This document shows, in pieces, positions 45,704 to 54,188 of a DNA stretch of 64,000 nt (its first letter is position 1; the number at the start of each line of letters is the position of its first letter). The stretch spans positions 1-64,000 of the forward strand of contig NZ_JGZB01000010.1 in NCBI RefSeq assembly GCF_000741255.1, written 5' to 3'. The stretch is from Bifidobacterium magnum (GTDB lineage: Bacteria > Actinomycetota > Actinomycetes > Actinomycetales > Bifidobacteriaceae). Made by a program: the position numbers and the translations under genes. The notes under the pieces are model-generated. The model made no database searches, was not told the DNA's origin, and saw nothing but the letters and a program-made list of their open reading frames with translations.

Positions 45704-47224
45704 TCAAAGTACCAACGGGTCGTCGGAATCCATGAATTCGTCAAACTCTTGTTGTGACCGGAATTGCGCGTCATGGTGGAGAATGCGTTGAATGTCGGCG
45801 TTTGCGGCCAGGAATCCGTCAGGGTCATTGGCCACCAGCGCGGCGTCCATGGCTACCATCGCTTCGTTGAAAACCGACAAACGCTCACCCATATATTGCG
45901 ATACGTTGCGGCTCAGTTGCGTGCGGTAACGCGTAATAAGCTCGACGACTTCGGCGCATTCACGTTCAATGCGGATGCGTTCTTCCTTGGCATGCTGATA
46001 ATCCTTAGCCGATTCTTTGAGAATGGTGTATGTGGCCATGGCAAGCTGATAGCCGAGTGTTCCGCCCACCATGCCGGCGGCAAACTGCGCTCCGGCACTC
46101 AAGGAAAGAGCATGGGCGCCAGTTTGGGCTATGGCCGCACCGTACAGGTTTCCCAAGGCGCCAATGTTGTGGTCTGCGAGCGCATCCATGAATTCTTCCT
46201 GGTTGATTTGCCCGCGGGCCAAGGCATTGACCAGCTTGACGGTGTCCACGGCGCTATCCATGACAGCGGGCATGATTCCGGCGGCTCCCAGCGATTTGAC
46301 ATAGTCGCTGCCCGAATTCCGCATGGCTCCGGTGACGGCCGTGGAAATGGCGGTGGCCACATAGTCAAATGCGGCCGTCAGGGCGGTCGATTTCCCCGTA
46401 TCTTGAGCGGCCTGCACCGGAGTTTTTTCTCCCTGTATGCACGCCACCAAATTCGTGATGAAAGCAACCGTTCCTGCTCCCACTGCGGCATGTTTGGCGT
46501 GCGCGGCGGCGGCCTCATGCACGTTTTTGACCACACCTTTGGCCGCTCCGTATCGCGCATGCTTCGCTTCGGTATTGGTGGCCCCAGCTTTGCGTAGATT
46601 GCGTTTGATGTGCTGGTTGCGGTCGATACGCTCTTGAATATGTTGCGCCGCGTTGTTGTCTCCGGATTCCCGCGCACGCTGCAACTTGTCGCGCAATGCG
46701 GCGATTGCGGCGTCAATCGAATCGGGTCCGTCGCCCATGAGCACGTCATAATGGTCGTCGGGGATGGCGATCGCGACATTGTGGTCCAGGTATTTGCGAT
46801 GCTCGGGATCATTAAACTTCGCCAATGCCTCTTTGGCGTTCTTTCCCTCGAACTTGACCTGTATGCCCATACCGGGAATGGAACGTCCGTGACCGTCCAA
46901 TACGGCGAGGTCCACAAGCGGATCATTGTTGTTGGTGCGCCGGACGCGTTGCGCCCGGCCTTCCCGGATGGCTTGTTCGTTCATATGCGCTTCGCATAGG
47001 ATTTCACCGGCAAAGCCTTTGCGTGCGTCGGCGGGAGCACGATTACGCGCAAGCTGGCCCAGATCGCCCACTTTCCCGTCTGGATGTGCAGACCTGGCAT
47101 CATGGTTGAGATAAGCGTTGAGATATTCCCGGACAATTTCGCCCTGTTGCTGGACCAGTTCGTCCTTTCCGGATCGTATCGCTTCCCGTATTGCATGATC
47201 GGCGTCGAAACGAAAATCTGTCAT
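45704..47224 (-). CDS. PD-(D/E)XK nuclease-like protein with membrane segments, first gene of the module
   Basis: A 506-residue protein. The N-terminal 130 residues carry an endonuclease-fold pattern: Glu74 in G-F-A-G-E-I-L, Asp105 in P-L-V-D-L-A-V and Q-V-K at 122-124 in G-I-Q-V-K-F, matching D-x(n)-(E/Q)-x-K. Residues about 245-410 hold Gly/Ala-rich hydrophobic stretches that could cross a membrane. A charged helical C-terminus contains an E-R-I-R-I-E-R-E-C segment. No database family can be named from sight. It heads the operon nuclease-TerB-glycine zipper. A nuclease role is inferred from motifs only. Confidence 0.65.
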   Translation of the reverse strand: MTDFRFDADHAIREAIRSGKDELVQQQGEIVREYLNAYLNHDARSAHPDGKVGDLGQLARNRAPADARKGFAGEILCEAHMNEQAIREGRAQRVRRTNNNDPLVDLAVLDGHGRSIPGMGIQVKFEGKNAKEALAKFNDPEHRKYLDHNVAIAIPDDHYDVLMGDGPDSIDAAIAALRDKLQRARESGDNNAAQHIQERIDRNQHIKRNLRKAGATNTEAKHARYGAAKGVVKNVHEAAAAHAKHAAVGAGTVAFITNLVACIQGEKTPVQAAQDTGKSTALTAAFDYVATAISTAVTGAMRNSGSDYVKSLGAAGIMPAVMDSAVDTVKLVNALARGQINQEEFMDALADHNIGALGNLYGAAIAQTGAHALSLSAGAQFAAGMVGGTLGYQLAMATYTILKESAKDYQHAKEERIRIERECAEVVELITRYRTQLSRNVSQYMGERLSVFNEAMVAMDAALVANDPDGFLAANADIQRILHHDAQFRSQQEFDEFMDSDDPLVL

Positions 47225-47286
47225 GATATTTCCTTACCAAGCGCGTGTGGAGGATGTTGTACCGTTCGAAGTCGCATAAATCGGAG

Positions 47287-47314
47287 AAAGGCGCCCCATA
47301 AGGAGCGCCTTTAT
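47287..47314. terminator. Hairpin between the HTH gene and the nuclease-like gene
   Basis: AAAGGCGC and GCGCCTTT face each other around a short, partly paired loop (about 47287-47314), with T/A-rich flanks (TTATTTATTA on the plus side). A likely minus-strand terminator for the small HTH gene just upstream. Confidence 0.55.
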
Positions 47315-47334
47315 TTATTAGTGTTGCGCAACGT

Positions 47335-47547
47335 TCATGACGAAGCGACGCATTGCGTCTTCTTCGGCCGGCCGCCTCCAACCCCGCGTCCCGGACGATT
47401 CTTGCGCCATTCTTCAATGGTCTCGTGTTTCCAGCCGCGCGTACGACCAATCATCGCGTCGGGCGCGGGCAGTTTCACCCCGGCCGACGACGCGTTCTGG
47501 ATACCCAGCAGCGCTGCAACTTCTTTAACTGCCAAATAACGTTCCAT
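47335..47547 (-). CDS. Small helix-turn-helix (excisionase-like) protein
   Basis: Seventy residues from ATG 47547 (an ATG 21 bases upstream is an alternative; neither has a well-spaced ribosome binding site). The HTH_17-type pattern is Y-L-A-V-K-E-V-A-A-L-L-G-I then I-G-R-T-R-G-W-K-H-E-T-I-E-E-W, followed by a basic Gly/Arg tail. Such proteins are DNA-binding helpers in mobile elements or regulators. It sits just upstream of the three-gene module on the same strand and may regulate it or be a relic of the integration event. Confidence 0.7.
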   Translation of the reverse strand: MERYLAVKEVAALLGIQNASSAGVKLPAPDAMIGRTRGWKHETIEEWRKNRPGRGVGGGRPKKTQCVASS

Positions 47548-47699
47548 TGTATAAAAATATTCCTTCATCGTTGGAGGATGGACTTCTAACAGTTCCCATT
47601 ACATAGCATTTATGGCCGGGAATCAATGGAAAACGTTGATATTTAACGTATGTGCACAGTTTCTGCATATTTTCATGCTTCAGGCGGCATAATGATCAT

Positions 47700-48065
47700 A
47701 TGACTGAAGGATTTTCGCAAGCCGTCTACCGCATCGTCTCATCCATTCCCGCCGGCCGGGTCGCCACGTATGGAATGGTGGCCGAATTGGCGGGGCGTCC
47801 GCGTGCGGCGCGCATGGTCGGGGGAGTGCTGCACCATAATCCCGAGCCCGGCATTATCCCGTGTCACCGTGTCGTGTTCCGTGACGGCTCGGTCGCCCCC
47901 GGATTCGCGTTCGGCGGTCCCGGCAGGCAGCAGGCGCTGCTGGAACGTGAGGGCGTGCGTTTTATCGAGGGGAATGATCGCAACGCGGGCGCGCCCGGTC
48001 CGCGCGTGGACCTGAACGCGTGCCTGTGGGATGGCCGGACGGACGCGACTCATTCGCAAGGATGA
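47700..48065 (+). CDS. MGMT-family methylated-DNA-protein cysteine methyltransferase
   Basis: A 121-residue alkyltransferase core. The active-site motif P-C-H-R-V-V is intact with Cys55, preceded by I-P-A-G-R-V-A-T-Y-G (winged HTH, about 16-25), so it is an active-type MGMT rather than an ATL with Trp. The start ATG 47700 is chosen because an ATG at 47652 would add an unrelated Cys/Phe-rich stretch. Short for MGMT, lacking the N-terminal domain. Repair of O6-alkylguanine is the likely role. Confidence 0.88.
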   Translation: MTEGFSQAVYRIVSSIPAGRVATYGMVAELAGRPRAARMVGGVLHHNPEPGIIPCHRVVFRDGSVAPGFAFGGPGRQQALLEREGVRFIEGNDRNAGAPGPRVDLNACLWDGRTDATHSQG

Positions 48066-48177
48066 CGTCGCGCACCAATTCATTCTCCTGACCGACGCCC
48101 CGTCCCCGTCCTTTTCCGTATCGTTGGCGGCATCACGCCGTAAGGCGTACCTGAAACGATAGGAAAGGACGGGAATC

Positions 48178-50570
48178 ATGTGGCGGTTGACGCTGACCAT
48201 GATGAAGAAGAATGTGCGCATGCTTGTTCCCGCGGGCATCGCCGTGGTCATCAGCACCATGTTCATCACCTGCTCGCTCATATTCGGCGACGCGATGAGC
48301 GCGTCGATCAAGGACCAGGTGACCGCGGGATTCGGCAACGCGAACTGGGTGATGACCGCCCAAGACCATGAAGAAGACCCCGACTGGCAGCCCACGGTCG
48401 GCACGTTCAGCCTGGACCGTACGCGCACGATTGTGGACGGCACGAGCGAGGACGGGGCGCAAGCCAAACTTGCGGGCGTACGCGCCGACGTGCAAATCAG
48501 CGCCAGGCTCGTGTCGGGAAACGAAAGTTCGAACGGCGTGGCCATCTCCCCGGGATCGAACAACGCGCTGCTGCCGGTCACCATTAGTGAAGGCCGCCAG
48601 CCCAAGGGAGACAACGAAGTGGCCCTCCCCGCTGACCTCGCCCAACGGCTCCATATTTCCCTTGGCAAACATGTCGACATGGAAGCTGCGGTCGCGGCGG
48701 AAAACTCCAACACCATGCGCGATGTAACACGCCAGGTCACCGTGGTGGGACTCACCGAAGATCCGTACGGCGCATACGGATACTATGGCGGCGCCATGGT
48801 GTTGTCCGAAAACACGATCGCAGCGCTGCGCGGCAAAAGCTCGCCCAACGCCGCCGCACGTTCGCGCTGCTGCGCATTGTGGGCGCCCGCACCGACCAGG
48901 TCTACCGTTCCGTAGTGTTCGAATCCCTCATATTGGGAGCGGTAAGCTCCGCGCTCGGCGTGGGGGCCGGCGTGGGCGTCATGGAACTGGTCGCCCGGTC
49001 AGGCGCGCTTGGATCCATGGTGCATTTGCGTGTGGTGCTGACCGTGTGGACGTTCATCGTGCCCATCGTGTTCGGCACGATCGCTACCATAGTCGCCTCG
49101 CTCGGCGCGGCCCGCATGGCCACGCGCGTCACGCCGCTCGAAGCGATGCGTCCCATGGAAGCCGCGGACCAGTCCGCCACCCATCGCGGGCGCGCCATTC
49201 TCGGCACCGTCATGATGCTCGCCGGCATCGCGCTCGCCATATTCGCCATGCGCCACGTGGACCAGAGCTCTGCCATGCTGGCCGCCATGGCCGGCTGCGC
49301 GCTCCTGTTCATCGGCACCGCCGTAACGGCCAGGTTCTGGCTGCCATGGCTCATGAAAGGACTGGGAGCGCTCGCCAGCCACTGCGGGCCGTCCGCAAAA
49401 CTCGCCGCCGCCAACATCTCCAAAAACCCGCGGCGCGTGGCCGCCACCGGCACGGCGCTGCTGATCGGCGTGACACTCGTCGCCACCATGGGCACAGGCG
49501 CCGCATGCGCCAAACAAACCATGGATACGGCGCTCGCCACACGCTACAGCACGGACGTCGTCATCACCGACGTGCCCCAAAACCAGGCCGACAAACTTGC
49601 CACACGCATCAAGGGCCAGGAAGGCGTACGCAACGTGCTTGCCGCACCGGTTGCCACCGTAACCGTTAAGGGACAAGTGCCGGCCGCCATGAAAGAAGAC
49701 AACGCCAACACCACCGTACGGCTGCTCGGCGTTCCCGACATCAAGGCGCTCTCGGGCGTGCTCAACGTCGACTGCTCGCACCTCAAACTCGACGCGGACA
49801 CGGTAATCCTGCCCGAATACCTGCCCGCCAACGGCAAAAAACTCGACCCCGGCGCCCACATCAGCGTCAGCGAACAGGATGACACGAGCCCATCGGCACC
49901 GGGCACAGTGAACCTTACGCCGCAAACGCTCGACTTCCGCGGAGTCCTCCCATATGGCGCGACCGCCGGATTCGTGAACGAGACGCTGTTCGACAACGGA
50001 ACACTGCAAGCCGGATCCGCAATCCTGCTCATATCCATCGATCAGCACAGCGCCGCACCCATGTCCGACATCATGGACGCGCTCCACAGCGACATCGCCT
50101 CCATCGCCGCCGCCCAACTCGTCGGACCCATCGCCGAAAAACAACAGTGGGACCAGATGGTCGACATGATGCTCATGCTGCTTGTCGTGCTGCTCGCCGT
50201 GGCCGTCATCATCGCGCTCATCGGAGTCGCCAACACGCTCAGCCTCTCCGTCATCGAACGCACGCGCGAATCTGCCACACTACGCGCCATCGGCATGACC
50301 AAAGAACAGTTGCGCGCATCCCTCGGCATAGAAGCGTGCCTGATCACCCTGGTCGCCAGCATCACAGGACTCCTGCTCGGCACCGCATTCGGCGCGCTCG
50401 GCACCTACATGGTCATGAAACCCGCCGTAGGATCCTACAGTTTCGCCACCGACTGGCGCGTCGACATCGCAATCCTCGCCATCGCCATCCTCGCGGCGCT
50501 CGCCGCCAGCATCGGCCCGGCCAGACGCGCCAACAAGGTGCTGCCAGTGGAGGCGCTCGCCGAAAACTGA
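48178..50570 (+). pseudogene. FtsX/MacB-type ABC permease with internal deletion and frameshift
   Basis: The 5' part (48178-about 48837) gives M-W-R-L-T-L-T-M-M-K with the first membrane span and an extracellular domain. It then shifts out of frame. From about 48832 a second frame continues K-L-A-Q-R-R-R-T-F-A-L-L-R-I-V-G, the segment that normally follows the second membrane span, and runs to 50570 with the remaining spans and second half. A stretch of perhaps 90 residues including a membrane span is missing between them. No ATPase gene lies upstream. Both halves retain good coding character, so the damage is recent or the split is tolerated. Confidence 0.75.
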
Positions 50571-50596
50571 CGGCGCGACACGCGGCAATTTCGACT

Positions 50597-50630
50597 AAGG
50601 CCGGGATACGGTTACGCTCCCGGCCTTTTT
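50597..50630 (+). terminator. Intrinsic terminator after the permease
   Basis: AAGGCCGGGA (50597-50606) pairs with TCCCGGCCTT (50618-50627) over ten bases, followed by a run of T. Confidence 0.85.
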
Positions 50631-50727
50631 ACAGGGTGCATTTACGAACATGCCGTACAATATGGTGCCTGTACACAAGGCGTGAATGCGGCGGCGGATG
50701 GCCGCATGCGGATAACAGAAGGATGTC

Positions 50728-51621
50728 ATGTTCGTCGGCAAAACGGTTGATCAGAAAATCATGGAACTTCCGCTGGTGCTGGAAGCGCTGGCGAGTCGTG
50801 ACGTGGTGGCCGAATCGTTACGTATCGCCGACCAGGCCAACGAGATGATTCTCGCCAAGGACTTGTGGGCCGAAAGCCAGTTCGCGGACATGGCCGAGTA
50901 CCGTGCGGACTGGATCGCCCAATACACGTATTACGCAACCAAATATGAAGGCTCGCGCCTCTCCTTGCCGGAAACGGAGCGCGTGCTGTTCGGCCGCACG
51001 CTGCCGTCGGGAGCGAAATTGAACGACATGTATGCGGCCAAAGGCATGGGCGACGGCTTCAGCCGTGTGGAAGCCATGGCCGGACAGGAAACGTTCCCGG
51101 ATATCCACGACATTGACGCGCTGCACCTGTTGACCGCGCTGGACGTGCCCGCCAGAAGGCGCGGTGTGTTCCGCCCCAGCGGCTATGAAGTCTATATCCA
51201 GGGTTCTTCGGCGCAGGCCGCTCCTTCCGAAGAAGTCGAACGCGACATGGTCGTGCTGCTGGAAATGGCGGCGCAACTGGATCGTTCAGTCCATCCGATT
51301 GTGCTCGCCGCCGCCGTGCACGCGCTGTTCGAAATGATCCACCCGTTTGTGGACGGCAACGGCCGTACGGGCAAGCAGCTCGTGAACGCGATGCTTATGC
51401 GCCACGGATACCAGCCCATCGCCATCCGTTCCAGCCAGTACGACATGTACACGGAGGCACTGGAACAGTGGAACGTGTACGACAATCCCGAGCCGCTGGT
51501 GCTACTGTTTGCCGAAACGGAATGTAAGGAAGCGGAAAAGGTGCGCGACACGTTGCAGCACAGCCTGCTCGTGGCGCAAATGTTCGGGCGCCAGTCCGCC
51601 GGCATGTTCGCCGCGCGGTAG
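50728..51621 (+). CDS. Fic-family protein
   Basis: A 297-residue Fic-domain protein, usually transferring AMP or another nucleotide to a target hydroxyl. The catalytic loop is H-P-F-V-D-G-N-G-R-T-G-K at 205-216; the usual last Arg is Lys. An N-terminal helical part contains Y-E-G-S-R-L-S, resembling the inhibitory motif but with Ala where Ser/Thr is expected four residues before Glu. The H205 active site is intact. AGAAGGATGTC precedes ATG 50728. Target unknown. Confidence 0.88.
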   Translation: MFVGKTVDQKIMELPLVLEALASRDVVAESLRIADQANEMILAKDLWAESQFADMAEYRADWIAQYTYYATKYEGSRLSLPETERVLFGRTLPSGAKLNDMYAAKGMGDGFSRVEAMAGQETFPDIHDIDALHLLTALDVPARRRGVFRPSGYEVYIQGSSAQAAPSEEVERDMVVLLEMAAQLDRSVHPIVLAAAVHALFEMIHPFVDGNGRTGKQLVNAMLMRHGYQPIAIRSSQYDMYTEALEQWNVYDNPEPLVLLFAETECKEAEKVRDTLQHSLLVAQMFGRQSAGMFAAR

Positions 51622-51672
51622 CAGGAAGAATATCTCTTCCGCAGCCGGTAGCCATTAGGCGGAAGGGAAATC

Positions 51673-52125
51673 ATGAGCATAAGGCAATACGTGGTGGACG
51701 CGTTCGCCGACCACCTGTTCGAAGGCAATCCGGCGGCCGTGTGCGTGCTGGATCATTATCCGTCCGACGAGCTCTTGCAGCAGATCACCAATGAGAACAG
51801 GCTGTCGGAAACGGCGTTTGCCGTACCCGAGCGCGACGGCTACCGGTTGCGCTGGTTCACACCGGGCGGTGAAATCGACTTGTGTGGGCACGCCACACTC
51901 GCCACGGCATACGTGCTGATGAACTATTACGACACGACGCTTGACACCGTGCGTTTCCATACGCAAAGCGGCGAGCTGAGCGTGCGCAAGCAGGATGGAC
52001 GTTATGAAATGGACTTTCCGGCCTATGACCTCGTCCATGTGCCCGTGACCGAATCTCCCACATATTGGGAGAACGGATATACAGGGACCTTGCCATTGGA
52101 TTTGGGAAGTCGGGGCTGTTTATAA
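51673..52125 (+). pseudogene. PhzF-family protein, C-terminal half lost
   Basis: The first about 125 residues match a PhzF-like isomerase: D-A-F-A-D-H-L-F-E-G-N-P-A-A-V, the catalytic Glu in L-S-E-T-A-F, and R-W-F-T-P-G-G-E-I-D-L-C-G-H-A-T. After P-V-T-E (about 52050) it changes to unrelated residues and stops at 52125, about half of the normal 260-290. The ribosome binding site GGAAGGG is present. The break coincides with the end of an opposite-strand gene, so a rearrangement has removed the 3' half. Confidence 0.8.
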
Positions 52126-53441
52126 AGGTAAGACGTGTGGCCATTAACGGGAATCGCTGTCTTGCAGCATTTTATCAATATGGGGATGATACAGCGTAGG
52201 CGGGTCGGACGGATCGAAGTTCTTGCGCCACTCTCTAGAAGGCGCTCGCCGGTATTTTCTGTTTCTGCTGAACCGAGTACAGGGGCATCAGTGCTTTCCG
52301 CTAGATGCAGATGGTCGATATCGTCGTAATCAGGTAATAAGGAAACCCATTCCTCGGAGTCTGAAAACAGTATGGAGAGCATGGAGCCATCCCAGGAATG
52401 CCCTTTGATTAACATTTCCGGTCCGGGCCCGATTCCCACTGTGATGTTACGGCCGTTGTCGGCGTAGGGAAAATGGCGGAACATGTCATTTCCCGTGGAT
52501 GAATCGGTCTGCTGGAAATCATTTGCATAATAAACGGGAGTGTTCTCGAATACGGGACTGTCCATATAGTCGATGGTTGCGGACGGTGGCCACAGCAATA
52601 CGGTGTCATTGGAACGTTCGGTTAGTCGGTATCCGAAACGGGAGAGAATTCTGGCGCAATTTTGCAATATTGCCATATCCTCCGTGTCTTCCACACACAT
52701 GGAAAAAACGGTAAAATTGCGCCCTTCTCCTTGCACTTTACCTAGATATTTCGCATGCAGGCTTTTTCTGGCATGATCGTCCAGATACTGCTGTGTCATG
52801 AGGAAATATTCTTCGCCGACATATATCTTCCCGTTTGGGAGAATATGGCGTCCTCCATGCTTGCCGAATGAATCGTTGAAGATAAGAGTGTCCCGTTCCT
52901 CTCGGAAGAAATCGGGAACGGATACAAGTCCTTGTCCGTCAACAACTTTGACAACGAGGGACAGCCGGGTGGGGAAGGGCCTTACGGGAACTTTGAATTC
53001 CGGTTGACTGGCAAAATGCCATATTCCGTAGGACTTGGTATGAACCCGCAACCCTATGGAGGAGTCGTGGAGCAGTTTCCGTTCCTCTTGACCCATACCG
53101 TTGATGCCCAATTCCACATGCCACACATGTTCCTGTTCCCGCAAATAAAGCGGGAACAGGATGGCTCGACGGGAAGTGGTCGGGTCGAAGGATTCCGCGC
53201 TTTCGTCTTCATTCGAGTTGTACAGAGAACAATGCTGTGCAACGGGATCATCTTTTTGGTGGCGAAAAAATGGTGTGACACTGCTGGCTATTGTGAATCC
53301 GGCGGCAACAACGGGACGGTTGCATTCCGGGCATCGCAACCGTCGGCGTATGCTCTCCGGAGGTCTTGCCGGATAATATTTGCGCCATAGTTGTTGGGCG
53401 CTAATGATGTCACCAGAACCGTTCCATACAGCTTTATCCAT
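52023..53441 (-). CDS. Hypothetical protein with CoiA-like zinc-finger N-terminus, 3' truncated
   Basis: A 472-residue frame. Near residue 37 a C-P-E-C-N-R-P-V-V zinc knuckle followed by F-F-R-H-Q-K resembles the N-terminus of CoiA/competence-like proteins. The rest is beta-rich and unfamiliar. Its last 30-40 codons read backwards through the phzF fragment, so the natural C-terminus has probably been replaced. ATG 53441; the upstream region is AT-rich. Base composition is lower in GC than the backbone. The function of the intact protein is unknown. Confidence 0.6.
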   Translation of the reverse strand: MDKAVWNGSGDIISAQQLWRKYYPARPPESIRRRLRCPECNRPVVAAGFTIASSVTPFFRHQKDDPVAQHCSLYNSNEDESAESFDPTTSRRAILFPLYLREQEHVWHVELGINGMGQEERKLLHDSSIGLRVHTKSYGIWHFASQPEFKVPVRPFPTRLSLVVKVVDGQGLVSVPDFFREERDTLIFNDSFGKHGGRHILPNGKIYVGEEYFLMTQQYLDDHARKSLHAKYLGKVQGEGRNFTVFSMCVEDTEDMAILQNCARILSRFGYRLTERSNDTVLLWPPSATIDYMDSPVFENTPVYYANDFQQTDSSTGNDMFRHFPYADNGRNITVGIGPGPEMLIKGHSWDGSMLSILFSDSEEWVSLLPDYDDIDHLHLAESTDAPVLGSAETENTGERLLESGARTSIRPTRLRCIIPILIKCCKTAIPVNGHTSYLYKQPRLPKSNGKVPVYPFSQYVGDSVTGTWTRS

Positions 53442-53494
53442 AGCACCTTTGTGATGATCGATCTTTATTTAGAGTGGGGTAGTACTAGACAGTA

Positions 53495-53530
53495 CAATAT
53501 TTTTATCTGATTGGGAATAGATAAATATTG
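53495..53530. repeat. AT-rich imperfect inverted repeat
   Basis: CAATATTT-T-T-ATCT and AGATAAATATTG pair with a two-base bulge around loop GATTGGGAAT. It lies in the AT-rich gap 53442-53685 between divergent genes, where promoters are expected. Nothing else is recognisable in that gap. Confidence 0.5.
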
Positions 53531-53685
53531 GAATTTTAGGAATATGATCGACATAATATCGAAATTATAGTAAATTCATTTCATCTTAATTGAATAAATT
53601 AACTAATAATATTGAAAGACGGGAGCCTGTCCCATCTCCCAATATTTTTCCCTATTTCCCAAGTGTCTTCCCTATACTGATCGTC

Positions 53686-54045
53686 ATGAAAATTTTGGGA
53701 AACATTCTGTGGTTGGTATTGGGCGGACTTGAGATCGCGATGGGATGGGCCGTCGCGGGACTCGTCCTGTGCTGCACGATCGTCGGCATTCCGCTGGGAA
53801 TACAGGCGTTCAAAATGGCTGGACTCACGCTCACGCCGTTCGGTCATACCGTTACGTACGGGGGAGGCGCGGGATCCGCGATCCTCAATATTCTGTGGGC
53901 CATATTTTTCGGAATCTGGCTCGCGCTCGGCTATCTGGTCGCTGGACTCCTCAACTGTCTGACGATTATCGGCATTCCGTTCGGACTGCAGGCGTTCAAA
54001 ATGGCCAAGCTCGCGCTCTGGCCGTTCGGATCGGAAGTGGACTGA
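53686..54045 (+). CDS. YccF-domain membrane protein
   Basis: A 119-residue inner-membrane protein of the YccF (DUF307) family. It has two tandem units, each a hydrophobic helical pair followed by G-I-P-x-G-x-Q-A-F-K-M-A-x-L-x-L-x-P-F-G (about 44-63 and 98-117). ATG 53686 (M-K-I-L-G-N-I-L-W) fits the family start; an upstream in-frame ATG at 53590 would add an unrelated tail. No clear ribosome binding site. Function unknown in any organism to my knowledge. Confidence 0.88.
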   Translation: MKILGNILWLVLGGLEIAMGWAVAGLVLCCTIVGIPLGIQAFKMAGLTLTPFGHTVTYGGGAGSAILNILWAIFFGIWLALGYLVAGLLNCLTIIGIPFGLQAFKMAKLALWPFGSEVD

Positions 54046-54188
54046 CCGCTCGCCGCGCGCCGGAACTGTACTTATCTCCGAAATCTGACGAATAACCGTA
54101 ATGTGGACACAAACATGGTCTGTTACATGGGAATCGATACTCTGTGAACACATTTTCGGCATCACCAACGGATTTCAAAGGGGTGAGC

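Noticed and set aside
53590..53685. Upstream in-frame extension of the YccF gene
   Set aside because: The added residues do not fit the family and the region is AT-rich intergenic sequence. ATG 53686 gives the usual length.
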